Positions 41,160 through 49,552 of a DNA stretch of 64,000 bases are shown here, in pieces. Positions within the stretch are counted from its first letter, which is position 1, and every line of letters starts with the position of its first letter. Location of the stretch: contig NZ_CP126267.1 in NCBI RefSeq assembly GCF_001864935.2, forward strand, positions 496,001 through 560,000, written 5' to 3'. Under the pieces are notes generated by a model. That model did not search any database, was not told the origin of the DNA, and saw nothing but the letters and a program-made list of their open reading frames with translations. A program made the translations under genes and the position numbers. This DNA is from Curtobacterium sp. MCBA15_012. Lineage in GTDB: Bacteria; Actinomycetota; Actinomycetes; Actinomycetales; Microbacteriaceae.

Positions 41160-42131
41160 CTACCGCCGCAGCGTCTGCTTCGGGTACTCCCCGAACCGCC
41201 GCAGGTACTCGCCCGAGAACCGTCCCATGTGCGTGAACCCCCACCGTGCGGCGACGTCGGCGACGGACACCTGTCCGGGCTCGGCGCGCAGCAGGTCGTC
41301 GTACGCGCGTCGGAGCCGGACCTCGCGCAGGTACTGCATCGGCGTCCGGTCGAGCACCCGCTGGAACGACTCCTGCAGCCCGCGCACGCTCAGGTCGGCC
41401 GCACGGGCGATGTCCGAGACGGTGAGCGGCTCGTGGGCACGCGCGTGGATGAGCTCGACGGCCGCCCGCACCCGGTGGTGCCGGTGCTCGCCCCAGCCGA
41501 CCGGTGCCGGTTCGCCGTGGAAGCGGTAGAGGTCGAGCAGGGACCGCACGACCTCGCGCTGCGACTCGTGCCAGGCGAGGGAGTCCTGGCCCTCCTCGCG
41601 GAGTGCGCGCACCGAGCCGGACACCGCGGCGCGCCACCGGTCGATCGCGGCGGGCTCCGGCGGGGTCAACCGGTCGAAGGCGAGCGTGCCGTCGACGAGG
41701 TACCGCTCGGCGGCCACGTCGAGCACGAGGGCGCGGTCCAGGTGCACGAGCCGCTGGTCCCAGTCCCGGTAGTCCATGTCGAACCGCTGCTCGACCGGGA
41801 ACAGGGTCGGCACGCCGGGCTGCATGCGGACGGCGTTCCGGCCGGCGTCGACGGTCGCGGTGCCGGAGTCGATCCACTGGACGACGACCTGGCCCTCGAC
41901 GGCGACGTCGCCGCGCAGGGTGCCGTGCATCTGCGAGCGTCGGATGCTCATGCGCTCGTCGCCGATCGCGACGTAGCGGTACCAGAAGTCGTCGTCGACG
42001 TGTGCGGAGTGCCACGTCTTGCCGGCGTACATCCCGGCGAGGTCGGCGATGGCGGCGTCGGTGTCCGTGCCGGACACCGAGACGAGGGAGCGCGGCCCCT
42101 CGTTCGTCGTGCCGTTCGGTCCTGATTCCAT
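41160..42131 (-). CDS. AraC-family transcriptional regulator
   Basis: Protein of 323 residues. The C-terminal ~100 residues hold two helix-turn-helix units (LTVSDIARAADLSVRGLQESF and VSVADVAARWGFTHMGRFSGEY in part), the AraC/XylS signature; the N-terminal part is a cupin-like effector region. ATG at 42131 follows a modest AGGAC-type site. It stands alone between repeat arrays, so its target is unknown; the next gene upstream on the same strand is an alcohol dehydrogenase. Confidence 0.9.
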   Translation of the reverse strand: MESGPNGTTNEGPRSLVSVSGTDTDAAIADLAGMYAGKTWHSAHVDDDFWYRYVAIGDERMSIRRSQMHGTLRGDVAVEGQVVVQWIDSGTATVDAGRNAVRMQPGVPTLFPVEQRFDMDYRDWDQRLVHLDRALVLDVAAERYLVDGTLAFDRLTPPEPAAIDRWRAAVSGSVRALREEGQDSLAWHESQREVVRSLLDLYRFHGEPAPVGWGEHRHHRVRAAVELIHARAHEPLTVSDIARAADLSVRGLQESFQRVLDRTPMQYLREVRLRRAYDDLLRAEPGQVSVADVAARWGFTHMGRFSGEYLRRFGEYPKQTLRR

Positions 42132-42191
42132 GCGTCCAGCCTCCCGCTCCTGGCCGCAGAGCGCACGGCCTCGCGTACGACGGCCTGGCCA

Positions 42192-42330
42192 CCCGCGTTC
42201 CGCGGACAGCGGCGGGACCGACGGACGGGGCCGCCGGCCCGCGTCCGCGGACAGCGGCGGGACCGACGGACGGAGCTGGTGGCCCGCGTTGTGCGGACAA
42301 CGGTCGGACCGACGGACGGGAGGCGCGATG
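42192..42330. repeat. Tandem repeat, 45-46 base period, three units leading into a terminator
   Basis: Units start with CCCGCGTT or CCCGCGTC at 42192, 42238 and 42283 and share CGGACAGCGGCGGGACCGAC. The last unit merges into the hairpin at 42311. Confidence 0.85.
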
Positions 42331-42358
42331 CGGGCCCGCACCGCGCCTCCCGTCCGTC
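42311..42358 (-). terminator. Long hairpin, terminator family copy 3
   Basis: A 22-base stem (GACGGACGGGAGGCGCGATG and two more) with one A-C mismatch and a GGCC loop. It lies 58 bases beyond the stop of the minus-strand alcohol dehydrogenase gene. Confidence 0.82.
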
Positions 42359-42415
42359 TCCCGGTCGCGTCGCGGACGTGACCGGACCGCCGGGCGCGAC
42401 CCGGCGGCGGGCCGG

Positions 42416-43462
42416 TCAGGCCAGGGTGGCCGCGTCGATGACGAAGCGGTACCGGACGTCCGAGGACAGCACGCGCTCGTACGCCTCGTTGATCTGGTCG
42501 GCGCTGATGAGCTCGGTCTCGGGCAGGATGCCGTGCTCGGCGCAGAAGTCGAGCATCTCCTGGGTCTCCGCGATGCCGCCGATCGCCGAGCCGGCCCAGC
42601 TGAGCCGGCGCGGGATGAGCGCGAAGGCCGGGACCTCGAGCGGCTCGGACGGGGCGCCGACGTTGACCAGCGTGCCGTCGACCTGGAGCAGACCGAGGTA
42701 GGCCTGCATGTCGAGCTTGGCCGAGACGGTGTTGATGATGAGCTCGAACGAGCCGGCGAGCTGCTCGAACGTGGCGGGGTCCTTCGTGGCGAAGTGGGCC
42801 TTCGCGCCGTAGCGGAGCGAGTCCTCCTGCTTCGAGGTCGTCTGCGACAGCACGGTGACCTCGGCGCCGAGCGCGACCGCGATCTTCACGGCCATGTGGC
42901 CGAGGCCGCCCATGCCGACGACGGCGACCTTCGAGCCGGGGCCGACCTTCCAGTGGTGCAGCGGCGAGTAGGTCGTGATGCCGGCGCAGAGCAGCGGCGC
43001 GACCTTCTCGATGTCGAGCGACTCCGGGACGCGGAGGACGAAGTCCTCCTTGACGACGACGGCCTGCGAGTAGCCGCCCTGCGTGATCGTGCCGTCGGCG
43101 CGGTCGACGCTCGCGTAGGTGCCGGTGTTGCCCTCGAGGCAGTACTGCTCCTGGCCGGCGCGGCACTGCTCGCACTCGCCGCACGAGTCGACCATGCAGC
43201 CGACGCCGACGCGGTCGCCGACCTGGTGCTTCGTGACCTCGCTGCCGACGGCGACCACGTGGCCGACGATCTCGTGGCCGACGACCTGCGGGTACTGGAT
43301 GGGGCCCCACTCGCCACGGACGGTGTGGATGTCCGAGTGGCAGATGCCGGCGTAGGCGATGTCGATCTCGACGTCGTGCGGGCCGAGGTCACGGCGGGTG
43401 ATGGTGGTCTTGACGAGCGGCTCGGTGGCCGACGGTGCCGCGTACGCGTTGACGGTGCGCAT
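42416..43462 (-). CDS. Zinc-dependent NAD(P)-alcohol dehydrogenase (YahK/CAD type)
   Basis: Protein of 348 residues, medium-chain dehydrogenase. Catalytic zinc ligands C41 and H63-E64 are visible in GICHSDIH and VVGHEIVGH; structural-zinc cysteines lie in [15 protein letters not shown] (about 99-113). The nucleotide-binding motif is [13 protein letters not shown] (near 182). This set matches the broad-specificity aldehyde reductase YahK/AdhC and cinnamyl alcohol dehydrogenase group, usually NADPH-dependent. ATG at 43462 is preceded by GAGGAGACCA. Physiological substrate unknown. Confidence 0.93.
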   Translation of the reverse strand: MRTVNAYAAPSATEPLVKTTITRRDLGPHDVEIDIAYAGICHSDIHTVRGEWGPIQYPQVVGHEIVGHVVAVGSEVTKHQVGDRVGVGCMVDSCGECEQCRAGQEQYCLEGNTGTYASVDRADGTITQGGYSQAVVVKEDFVLRVPESLDIEKVAPLLCAGITTYSPLHHWKVGPGSKVAVVGMGGLGHMAVKIAVALGAEVTVLSQTTSKQEDSLRYGAKAHFATKDPATFEQLAGSFELIINTVSAKLDMQAYLGLLQVDGTLVNVGAPSEPLEVPAFALIPRRLSWAGSAIGGIAETQEMLDFCAEHGILPETELISADQINEAYERVLSSDVRYRFVIDAATLA

Positions 43463-43892
43463 TGGTCTCCTCGTGGTGGTGCTTCGCGGGCCGGGTGCGG
43501 CCCGCGGTCCAGTGTGGACGCGCGCCCTCGGGACAGGGAGGTTGCGATGGGGTCCCCCTGTCGTGCGGGGGCGGGCGTGTCACGGGTGGTGCGGCCCGGT
43601 CGCGCCGGGTGGTGCGGCCCGGTCGCGCCGCGAGGTGCGGTCGGTCGCGTCGGTACGGCGTGCCCGGTCGCGTCGGCGCGGCGTGCCCGGCGTGGTCCGC
43701 GTTGCGCCCGCCGAAGCGACAGATCCCGGGTGGCCGCGCCGGTCCTCCTCGCCGAAGCGACAGATCCCGGCGGATGGTTCGACGGGAACTGTCGCTTTCG
43801 CGAGCCGCCGCGCCCGCCGCGCCCGCCGCGCCCGCCGGAACCGCCCCCGCCGCGCCCGCCACGTCCGCCGGAACCGCCCCGGCCGCGCCCGC
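43463..43892. other. Intergenic stretch made of three repeat types
   Basis: 430 bases with no convincing gene. It contains GTGCGGCCCGGTCGCGCCG twice in tandem (about 43590-43635), GCCGAAGCGACAGATCCCGG twice (43710-43729 and 43751-43770) with an inverted half (AACTGTCGCTTTCGC, 43788-43802), and a run of CGCCCGCCG nonamers (about 43806-43880). Open frames crossing it encode low-complexity Arg/Pro-rich or Gly/Ala-rich peptides and are rejected. Confidence 0.75.
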
Positions 43893-44945
43893 TCAGCTGA
43901 CCAGCCGCGCCAGCCGCTGCCCCGCGATCGTCGCGAAGCGCAACGGATCCCGCAGCGCGTCGTCCGGCTCCCCGGTCGTCTGCGTCGCGAGCACCACGAG
44001 CGAGGCCGCCGCGTCGAAGGCGTCGAGCGGGGCGTCGACCTCGCCGGCCACGAGCAGCGCCCGGGCCTCCGGAGCCCGCTCGGCCCGGAGCGCCAGCACG
44101 ACCGACGGCACCTTGCCCGCGGCGCTCTGCGCGTCGAAGCGTCCCTCGCCGGTGACCACCACGTCGGCCCCGTCGAGCAGCCCGGGCAACCCGAGCAGCT
44201 CCGCGACCGCACGCGCCCCGGGCACGAGCGTCGCGCCCCACACGAGCAGCCCGAACCCGACGCCGCCCGCGGCCCCGGCCCCGGGGGTCGCCGGGTCGAC
44301 CGACGGGAACCGGCCGGCCCACTCGGTCAACCGGGCCTCGGCGTCGGCGACGCGGTCGGCCGCCAGGCCCTTCTGCGGACCGAACACGGCCGCGGCACCC
44401 GTCGGCCCGAGCAGCGGCGACACCACGTCGGTGAGCACGACGACGCCACCGGCCGGGAGCGGACGGAGCCCGGCAGTGCCGGACCCGGCGACGTCCAGGC
44501 CCAGCGCCTCGAGCACCGGTCGTCCCCCGTCGGTCGAGGCGCTCCCGCCGATCCCGAGCACGAGTCCGGTCGCCCCGGCGTCGAGCGCCGCGGCGATCGC
44601 CTCGCCGAACCCGCGGCTCGTCGCCGTCTCCGGCCGCAGGTCCCCGCCGAGGAGCGGCAGCCCGCTCGTCGCCGCGAGCTCGACGACCGCGCGGCCGTCC
44701 GGCAGGCGCAGCCAGTGGGCGTCCACGGGGTCGCCGGCGGGGCCGGTCACCCGGACCGGCACCCGCTCGGCGTCGGGGAACGCCGCGGCGAACGCGTCGA
44801 TCGTGCCCTCGCCACCGTCGGCCGTCGGTGCGGCGACGACGTCGTCGTCCGGACGCTCGGTCAGCCAGCCGGCACGGACAGCCGTGGCGACCTCGGCCGC
44901 GGTCGCGGTGCCCTTGAAGGAGTCGGGAGCGATGACGATGCGCAC
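43893..44945 (-). CDS. glxK: Glycerate kinase
   Basis: Protein of 350 residues, GlxK/GarK family. Recognisable pieces: APDSFKGT at residues 6-13, PTADGGEGT, GIGGSASTDGG (about 153-163), and the C-terminal VVVTGEGRFDAQSAAGKVP. It phosphorylates D-glycerate to 2- or 3-phosphoglycerate with ATP in the cytoplasm, linking glycolate/glyoxylate or serine breakdown to glycolysis. ATG at 44945 begins the first strand immediately. It is nine bases after the SolA-like gene and probably co-transcribed with it. Confidence 0.93.
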   Translation of the reverse strand: MRIVIAPDSFKGTATAAEVATAVRAGWLTERPDDDVVAAPTADGGEGTIDAFAAAFPDAERVPVRVTGPAGDPVDAHWLRLPDGRAVVELAATSGLPLLGGDLRPETATSRGFGEAIAAALDAGATGLVLGIGGSASTDGGRPVLEALGLDVAGSGTAGLRPLPAGGVVVLTDVVSPLLGPTGAAAVFGPQKGLAADRVADAEARLTEWAGRFPSVDPATPGAGAAGGVGFGLLVWGATLVPGARAVAELLGLPGLLDGADVVVTGEGRFDAQSAAGKVPSVVLALRAERAPEARALLVAGEVDAPLDAFDAAASLVVLATQTTGEPDDALRDPLRFATIAGQRLARLVS

Positions 44946-44954
44946 CGCGCCACG

Positions 44955-46079
44955 CTACCGGGACCGGAGCGCGAACCGGGGATGCGGTGCCCCGCCGGTG
45001 GCCAGGTCGGCGACGAGTTCGCCGAGCAGCGGCGCGAACTTGAACCCGTGACCGGAGAACCCGGTCGCGACCGTGACCGGCCCGCGGCGGTCGAGCACGA
45101 AGTCCTCGTCGGGCGTGGTGTCGTACAGGCAGCTGATGAAGGTGGGCCGGGTCGCGTCGACGCCGGGGACGTACCGGGCGACGTACTCCTGCAGCCTTGC
45201 GGCCTCGCCCGCCCGAGGCGTGTGGTCCCGGTCGTCGGGGTCGACGACCGGTCCGGTGCCGTGGAACCCGACCTTCACGCCCTCGCCGGGCGTGAGCAGC
45301 CCGTACACGTCGTCGCCGTCCGCCCAGTGCACGAACGACGGCCACGCCGCGTCCGGCAGGTGGCTGGGGAAGTGGGCGGGCTGCTCCTGGGTGACGCGGA
45401 CGGCCGGGAGGCGCGCCCCGCGTGCCGCGAGCACGTCGCCCACCAGTGTGGGCGCCCACGACCCCACGGCGGCGACCACGGACCGGGTCCGGACCGTCTC
45501 GCGCTCGCCGGCTGCGCCGACGAGCGACACCTCGACGGTGTCGCCGCAGTCGACGAGCCGCTCGACCCGCGTCCCGTAGCGCAGTTCGGCGAGGCCGGTC
45601 GCGGACGCCCGGTCGAGGAACGTCTCGATCGCCACCGCCGACCGGATGCGCCCGGCCGTCGCGTGGGCGAGCACGTGCCCCTCGAAGGCGATGCCCGGCC
45701 AGCGCGTGGCGGCCTCGGCGGGGGAGAGGCGCTCGTTCGGGATGCCGGCGTCGTCGAGCTCCCGCGCGATCGCGTCGACGACCTCGGGACGACCGTGGTC
45801 GACGGCGCCGGTGCGGTCGAGCAGCGTCGTACCCGTCTCGTGCTCGAGCGCCTCCCACAGCGCGAGCGCGCGGGTCGTCAGCGCGACGTACTCCGGGTCG
45901 GTGTAGCCCTGCCGGAAGATGCGGGTCGCGCCGTGCGACGAGCCCTCGTGGTGTCCGCGCGGGTGCTGGTCGACGAGCAGGACGCGCTCGCCGCGGTGGG
46001 TCAGGGCGTCGGCGGTCGCCGCTCCGACCACCCCGCCGCCGACGACGACGTGGACGGCAGCGGGGTCGGTCGTGGGCAT
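44955..46079 (-). CDS. solA: FAD-dependent amine oxidase, SolA/monomeric sarcosine oxidase family
   Basis: Protein of 374 residues. FAD dinucleotide motif GGGVVG near residues 14-19, the SSHGATRIFRQGY stretch typical of SolA/MSOX, and a cysteine in SCLYDTTPDEDF (about residue 316) at the position where these enzymes bind FAD covalently. They oxidise N-methyl amino acids such as sarcosine or N-methyltryptophan, making formaldehyde and hydrogen peroxide. Substrate not determinable; its coupling with glycerate kinase suggests an amino-acid or C2 salvage operon. Confidence 0.88.
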   Translation of the reverse strand: MPTTDPAAVHVVVGGGVVGAATADALTHRGERVLLVDQHPRGHHEGSSHGATRIFRQGYTDPEYVALTTRALALWEALEHETGTTLLDRTGAVDHGRPEVVDAIARELDDAGIPNERLSPAEAATRWPGIAFEGHVLAHATAGRIRSAVAIETFLDRASATGLAELRYGTRVERLVDCGDTVEVSLVGAAGERETVRTRSVVAAVGSWAPTLVGDVLAARGARLPAVRVTQEQPAHFPSHLPDAAWPSFVHWADGDDVYGLLTPGEGVKVGFHGTGPVVDPDDRDHTPRAGEAARLQEYVARYVPGVDATRPTFISCLYDTTPDEDFVLDRRGPVTVATGFSGHGFKFAPLLGELVADLATGGAPHPRFALRSR

Positions 46080-46103
46080 GGCGCGATCGTAGTGCGGACC
46101 CCC

Positions 46104-46141
46104 GGCACGGACGACCTGGCCCTCCCGGGTCCGTCCGTGCC
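46104..46141 (-). terminator. Possible hairpin terminator after lipoprotein gene
   Basis: Nine-base perfect arms GGCACGGAC / GTCCGTGCC separated by 20 bases, 35 bases beyond the stop of the minus-strand lipoprotein gene. The loop is long, so confidence is moderate. Confidence 0.45.
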
Positions 46142-46175
46142 GTGCCCGAGCGCCGACGGGCTCAGCTCGACGGGC

Positions 46176-46814
46176 TCAGCTCGTCGGGACCATCTCGGCG
46201 TAGAAGTCCTTCGCGGTGACCTGCGTGCCGTCGTTCCCCGAGGCGGCGACCCGCACGTACTCCAGGTCGAGGGTCGGCGTGGGGTCGGTCACCGAGAATG
46301 CGCACCAGCCCGATCCCGACTGGCCCTGGTCGACCTTCTCGAGCGGCGGGTACCCGGCGTCGCGCATGGCGTCCTCGATCACGGTCGTCGTGCCCTGCGA
46401 GGCGTACGACTCGGTGCGCCCGTGGGCCTTCACGCGGAGCGTGCCGCAGTCGACCGTCGAGTAGTACTTCGTGCCGGCGGTCACGGCGACGTGCACGAGC
46501 ACCTGTTCGTCGTCGTCCCGGTCCGCAAGGCCCGACTGCGCCGAGGTCCACGGGAACTTCCGCACGACCTGGTCGGCCTGCACCTCGTGGCCCATCTGGT
46601 CGTCGACGATCTTGTCCGAGGTCACGGTGACGGCGCCGGAGGCGACCGCGTCCCCGGTGGCCGCGGGCGTCGGGGAGGGCGTCGACGCGGCAGCGCTCCG
46701 CGTCGTGGTCGGGCGGTCGTCGTCGGCGCGGTCGGCGGCGCCGGTCGAGCAGCCGGTCAGGGCGAAGGCGACGACGGCGATGCCGGCGACGGCCAGGGAT
46801 GCGTGGTGACGCAT
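46176..46814 (-). CDS. Putative lipoprotein, function unknown
   Basis: Protein of 212 residues. Signal peptide with lipobox LTGC (lipidated C22), a Thr/Ser/Pro-rich spacer (about 30-60) and a globular domain with two cysteines (DCGTLRV and GWCAFSV) that could form a disulfide. I recognise no family. ATG at 46814 is preceded by GAGAGGACACC, a fair ribosome-binding site. The next upstream gene on the strand is another lipoprotein, 248 bases away. Confidence 0.75.
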   Translation of the reverse strand: MRHHASLAVAGIAVVAFALTGCSTGAADRADDDRPTTTRSAAASTPSPTPAATGDAVASGAVTVTSDKIVDDQMGHEVQADQVVRKFPWTSAQSGLADRDDDEQVLVHVAVTAGTKYYSTVDCGTLRVKAHGRTESYASQGTTTVIEDAMRDAGYPPLEKVDQGQSGSGWCAFSVTDPTPTLDLEYVRVAASGNDGTQVTAKDFYAEMVPTS

Positions 46815-47062
46815 GGTGTCCTCTCGGTCGTGGACGCCGAGGGACACGGTCCGCCCCCCAGCGGTGCCGCGGCCTCTGGTCGGGCAGCCGTGGCGGAGTG
46901 GTCGCGCGGCCGCACGCCCCCGCGTGCGCCCCGGCGCCGCCCCGCAGGCCGGCCGCGCTCGTGGTGACCGAGGCGCGTCGACGCTACCCCATCTCGGGGG
47001 TGCCGGTACCGCACGCCCGGTTCGACGGAGTACCGGTCGGGCAACCCTGGACGTGGAGCCGG

Positions 47063-47500
47063 TCAGTTCGAGGACGAGCGGACGAACAGGTAGTCGGGAC
47101 GCGGCGCGTCCAGCGTCCCGACGAAGAAGCCGAGTCCGTCGCCCGTCGAGTAGCCCTGGCGCACGAACCGATCGGAGTAGTAGAACCGAACACCGGCCGA
47201 GTCTCCCTCGGCCACCGTCCACCGTCCGGAGAAGCTCGTCGGGCCGCGACCGTCCGCACAACCAGGAGGGCTCGTCGCCTCGTCCCGGGTCCGGCATGCG
47301 AGATCGATCGGGATGTTGCTCGCTGTGTACGTCCGGTCCGCCGACACGACGAACTCGGCAGTGTGGTCACCGTCCTCACCTTGGAGGACCCACGTGCCGG
47401 TGTAGTCCTGCTGCGCGGGCTGTGCCGGCACGGCGCACCCGGTCAACGCGAGGGACATGACCGCGATCGTCGTCGCGACTGCCGTCCGGCGCCTCGTCAC
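47063..47500 (-). CDS. Putative lipoprotein coupled to upstream secreted-like gene
   Basis: Protein of 145 residues from GTG 47500. Lipobox LTGC puts the lipidated cysteine at C22; the mature part (YTGTWVLQGEDGDHTAEFVV, SFSGRWTVAEGDSAGVRF in part) looks like a small beta-barrel, lipocalin/META-like, with two cysteines (LACRTRD, PPGCADG). The start overlaps the stop of the upstream gene (GTGA), so translation is coupled. The pairing of a helical secreted-type protein with a small lipoprotein resembles effector/immunity pairs, but this is speculative. Confidence 0.7.
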   Translation of the reverse strand: MTRRRTAVATTIAVMSLALTGCAVPAQPAQQDYTGTWVLQGEDGDHTAEFVVSADRTYTASNIPIDLACRTRDEATSPPGCADGRGPTSFSGRWTVAEGDSAGVRFYYSDRFVRQGYSTGDGLGFFVGTLDAPRPDYLFVRSSSN

Positions 47501-48171
47501 CACTTGACCTTCTCCGTCCACGTGAACTCTTCTGTGACGCGCGAGAACGGGCCGTGGTCACCAGCGGCTCGGTTCAACGCACCGTAGTCGAGCCCGGGAA
47601 TCCGCAACGCCGAACCGAGGGTGGTCTCGTTCGTCGCGGTGTACTCGACGACGGCGGTCCCGTCATCGCCCTCGCCACCGGATCCCGGAGCGGACCCGGG
47701 CGCCGGTGTGCTCCTGGCGCGAGCCTTGTAGGCCGTGATCGGGAACGCCGGGACGTCGACCTTGCCGCTGCTGGGTGGGGGTTCCTCACCGAAGATGGCA
47801 TCCCAGGTGCTGTCGACGAGGTCCGCACGGCGTGCGAAGACGCGGTCACGCCACGCGCGGGCCGTTCGCCGCCGCGTGTTCTCCTCGCGAGCGGCGTCGC
47901 TGAGGGCACGGATGCCGCTCGCGGTCTCGCCGAGCTCGGTGGCGAGTTCACGCGCGTCCTCCTGCGCGATCGCCGCATTCGCGCGGAACGTCTCGGCGAA
48001 TCCGCCCGCGATGTCGGCACTGGCCTGGGCGACGAGCGCTGCACGGGGCGACGACTGGAGTTCCACCGTCGTCTTCGCCAGATCGCACTCGTGAGCGAGG
48101 TCCTCGGCAGTAGAGAAGTCGTACGTCAAGTCCGGCAGCGCGTACGCGGTCAGGTCGGTCGATCCAGTCAC
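47497..48171 (-). CDS. Hypothetical helical protein, possibly a type VII-like secretion substrate
   Basis: Protein of 224 residues. The first ~125 residues are helical and heptad-like (DFSTAEDLAHECDLAKTTVE, then AEDARELATELGETASGI-type stretches), without a signal peptide, resembling the alpha-helical N-domains of WXG100/LXG-type proteins. Then follow a Pro/Gly/Ser-rich linker and a C-terminal ~50-residue part ending TEEFTWTEKVKW. No catalytic motif seen. GTG at 48171 has GGGGGA about eight bases upstream. The IS3 element begins 116 bases upstream and may have cut off its promoter. Confidence 0.6.
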   Translation of the reverse strand: MTGSTDLTAYALPDLTYDFSTAEDLAHECDLAKTTVELQSSPRAALVAQASADIAGGFAETFRANAAIAQEDARELATELGETASGIRALSDAAREENTRRRTARAWRDRVFARRADLVDSTWDAIFGEEPPPSSGKVDVPAFPITAYKARARSTPAPGSAPGSGGEGDDGTAVVEYTATNETTLGSALRIPGLDYGALNRAAGDHGPFSRVTEEFTWTEKVKW

Positions 48172-48320
48172 CGTTGTGTTCCCCCATGGAAAGCGGTGTT
48201 GCCCCTGGAGAACCCAACGCAGACGAGCCGCGTTCTTCGCAGATCGACACTGCCGTCCACACGAAGCGGGGAGGACAGGACGGAATGTGGGACTGCTGCA
48301 GGTTTGGTTGACTCGTTCGT

Positions 48321-49188
48321 TTAGGCCGCGAGTGCGACCGTTGGGTTGATGATCGTCTCGTACTCGATCGGGGTCAACTTCCCGAGACCGCGCTGGCGTC
48401 GTTTCCGGTGGTAGGTCGCCTCGATCCAGGTGATGATCGCGAGCCGGAGCTCTCGCCTGCTCGCCCACCGTCTCCGGTTCAGGACGTTCTTTTGCAGGAG
48501 GGCGAAGAACGATTCCATTGCAGCGTTGTCGGCGCACGCGCCGACTCGGCCCATCGATCCGAGGAGCCCGACGTCGCCGAGCGCGGACGAACTTCTTCGA
48601 CCGGAACTGGCTGCCGCGATCCGAGTGGACGACCGTCCCGGTCGGGTTCCGGCGGTGCACTGCCATTTGCAGGGCCGCGACGGCGAGCGAGGACCGCATG
48701 CGATCGCTGATCGAGTAGCCCACGATTCGGCGCGAGCAGGCGTCCTTGATCGCGCAGAGGTAGAGCTTGCCCTCCCCGGTCGGGTGCTCGGTGATGTCCG
48801 TCAGCCAGAGCTTGTCGAGGTCTGGAGCTGTGAACGCTCGCCGGACCCTGTCGTCGTGCACCGGCGGTCCTGCTTTCCGGGTCAGGCCGCGCTTCTTCGA
48901 GTGCAGGGACCAGAGCCGCTGCTGTGAGCACAGCCGCCATACCCGCCGTTCCGATGCTCGATGGCCGGCCGCGACGAGGTCGTCGGCGATGAACCGGTAC
49001 CCGAACGTCGGATCGTCCCGATGCGCATCGATGGCGGCGTTGGTCAGGTGCGCGTCGTCCCAGTCCCGCTTGGACACGGGGCTGGCGCGCCACCGATAGA
49101 ACGCCTGCTTCGAGAAGCCCAGTACCCGGCAGGCCACCGCGACAGGAACACCGTCGTCGGCGAGTTCGAGGACCAGCGGGTAGATCAT
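48321..49188 (-). pseudogene. IS3 transposase OrfB, frameshifted
   Basis: DDE transposase of about 290 residues when repaired. The first part (from ATG 49188) has the HTH_21 segment, the first catalytic Asp in LTDITEHP and the second in HSDRGSQF; after FVRA near 48583 the frame is lost. The rest, with the catalytic glutamate in NAAMESFFALLQKN and the family ending YHRKRRQRGLGKLTPIEYE, continues in another frame (48321-48554). A GC dinucleotide missing from a GCGC run at about 48580-48585 explains the break. Because the D-D and E residues are separated, the enzyme should be dead. Confidence 0.9.
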
Positions 49189-49490
49189 TTTGGGAGTTGT
49201 GACTGGGCGAAGTACGCCGCTGCCCGGCGGAGGATCTCGTTCTCCTGCTCGAGCAGCCGGATCCGTTTCTGCGCCTCCCGCAGCTCAGCCTGCTCCACCG
49301 CTTTCGCCGACGGCGACGCAAGAGCACCGACGCCATCGTCGCGGTCCGCGAGGCGCAACCAGCGGGCCAGGCAGGACTCGGACACACCGAAGTCCTTCGC
49401 GACCTGCCGCACTGACGTCTCGCCCTTCCGGGCGACCGCGATCACGTCACGGCGGAACTCTTCCGGATACGCCTTCACCATGGCGCACAT
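49185..49490 (-). CDS. IS3 transposase OrfA
   Basis: Protein of 101 residues: an HTH_Tnp_1 domain (YPEEFRRDVIAVARKGETSV, then VAKDFGVSESCLARWL) and a leucine-zipper coiled coil (ELREAQKRIRLLEQENEIL), the standard OrfA of IS3 elements. It binds the terminal repeats and, in the OrfAB fusion, guides the DDE domain. It appears intact. Confidence 0.93.
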   Translation of the reverse strand: MCAMVKAYPEEFRRDVIAVARKGETSVRQVAKDFGVSESCLARWLRLADRDDGVGALASPSAKAVEQAELREAQKRIRLLEQENEILRRAAAYFAQSQLPK

Positions 49491-49552
49491 CCTTCCAGCA
49501 GGAGCTAATGCCCCTACCTGTCAGGAGTCAACCAAACCTGCAGCAGTCCCAC

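Larger units (their letters stand above)
48287..49552 (-). mobile_element. IS3-family insertion sequence, 1266 bases
   Basis: Bounded by perfect 28-base inverted repeats at 48287-48314 and 49525-49552 (outer end GTGGGACTGCTGCAGGTTTG). It encodes OrfA and OrfB in the IS3 arrangement on the minus strand, overlapping by four bases around an AAAATGA sequence suitable for -1 frameshifting. OrfB carries a frameshift, so the copy is probably inactive. The bases next to the two ends do not match, so no target-site duplication is visible. Confidence 0.93.

Noticed and set aside
43389..43862. 157-residue open frame in the repeat-rich gap
   Set aside because: Starts inside the dehydrogenase gene and consists mainly of repeat-encoded Gly/Ala/Arg peptides.
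41504..43900. 798-residue open frame opposite the AraC and alcohol dehydrogenase genes
   Set aside because: Composition is Arg/Ala/Asp-rich and repetitive; the two minus-strand genes explain the region.
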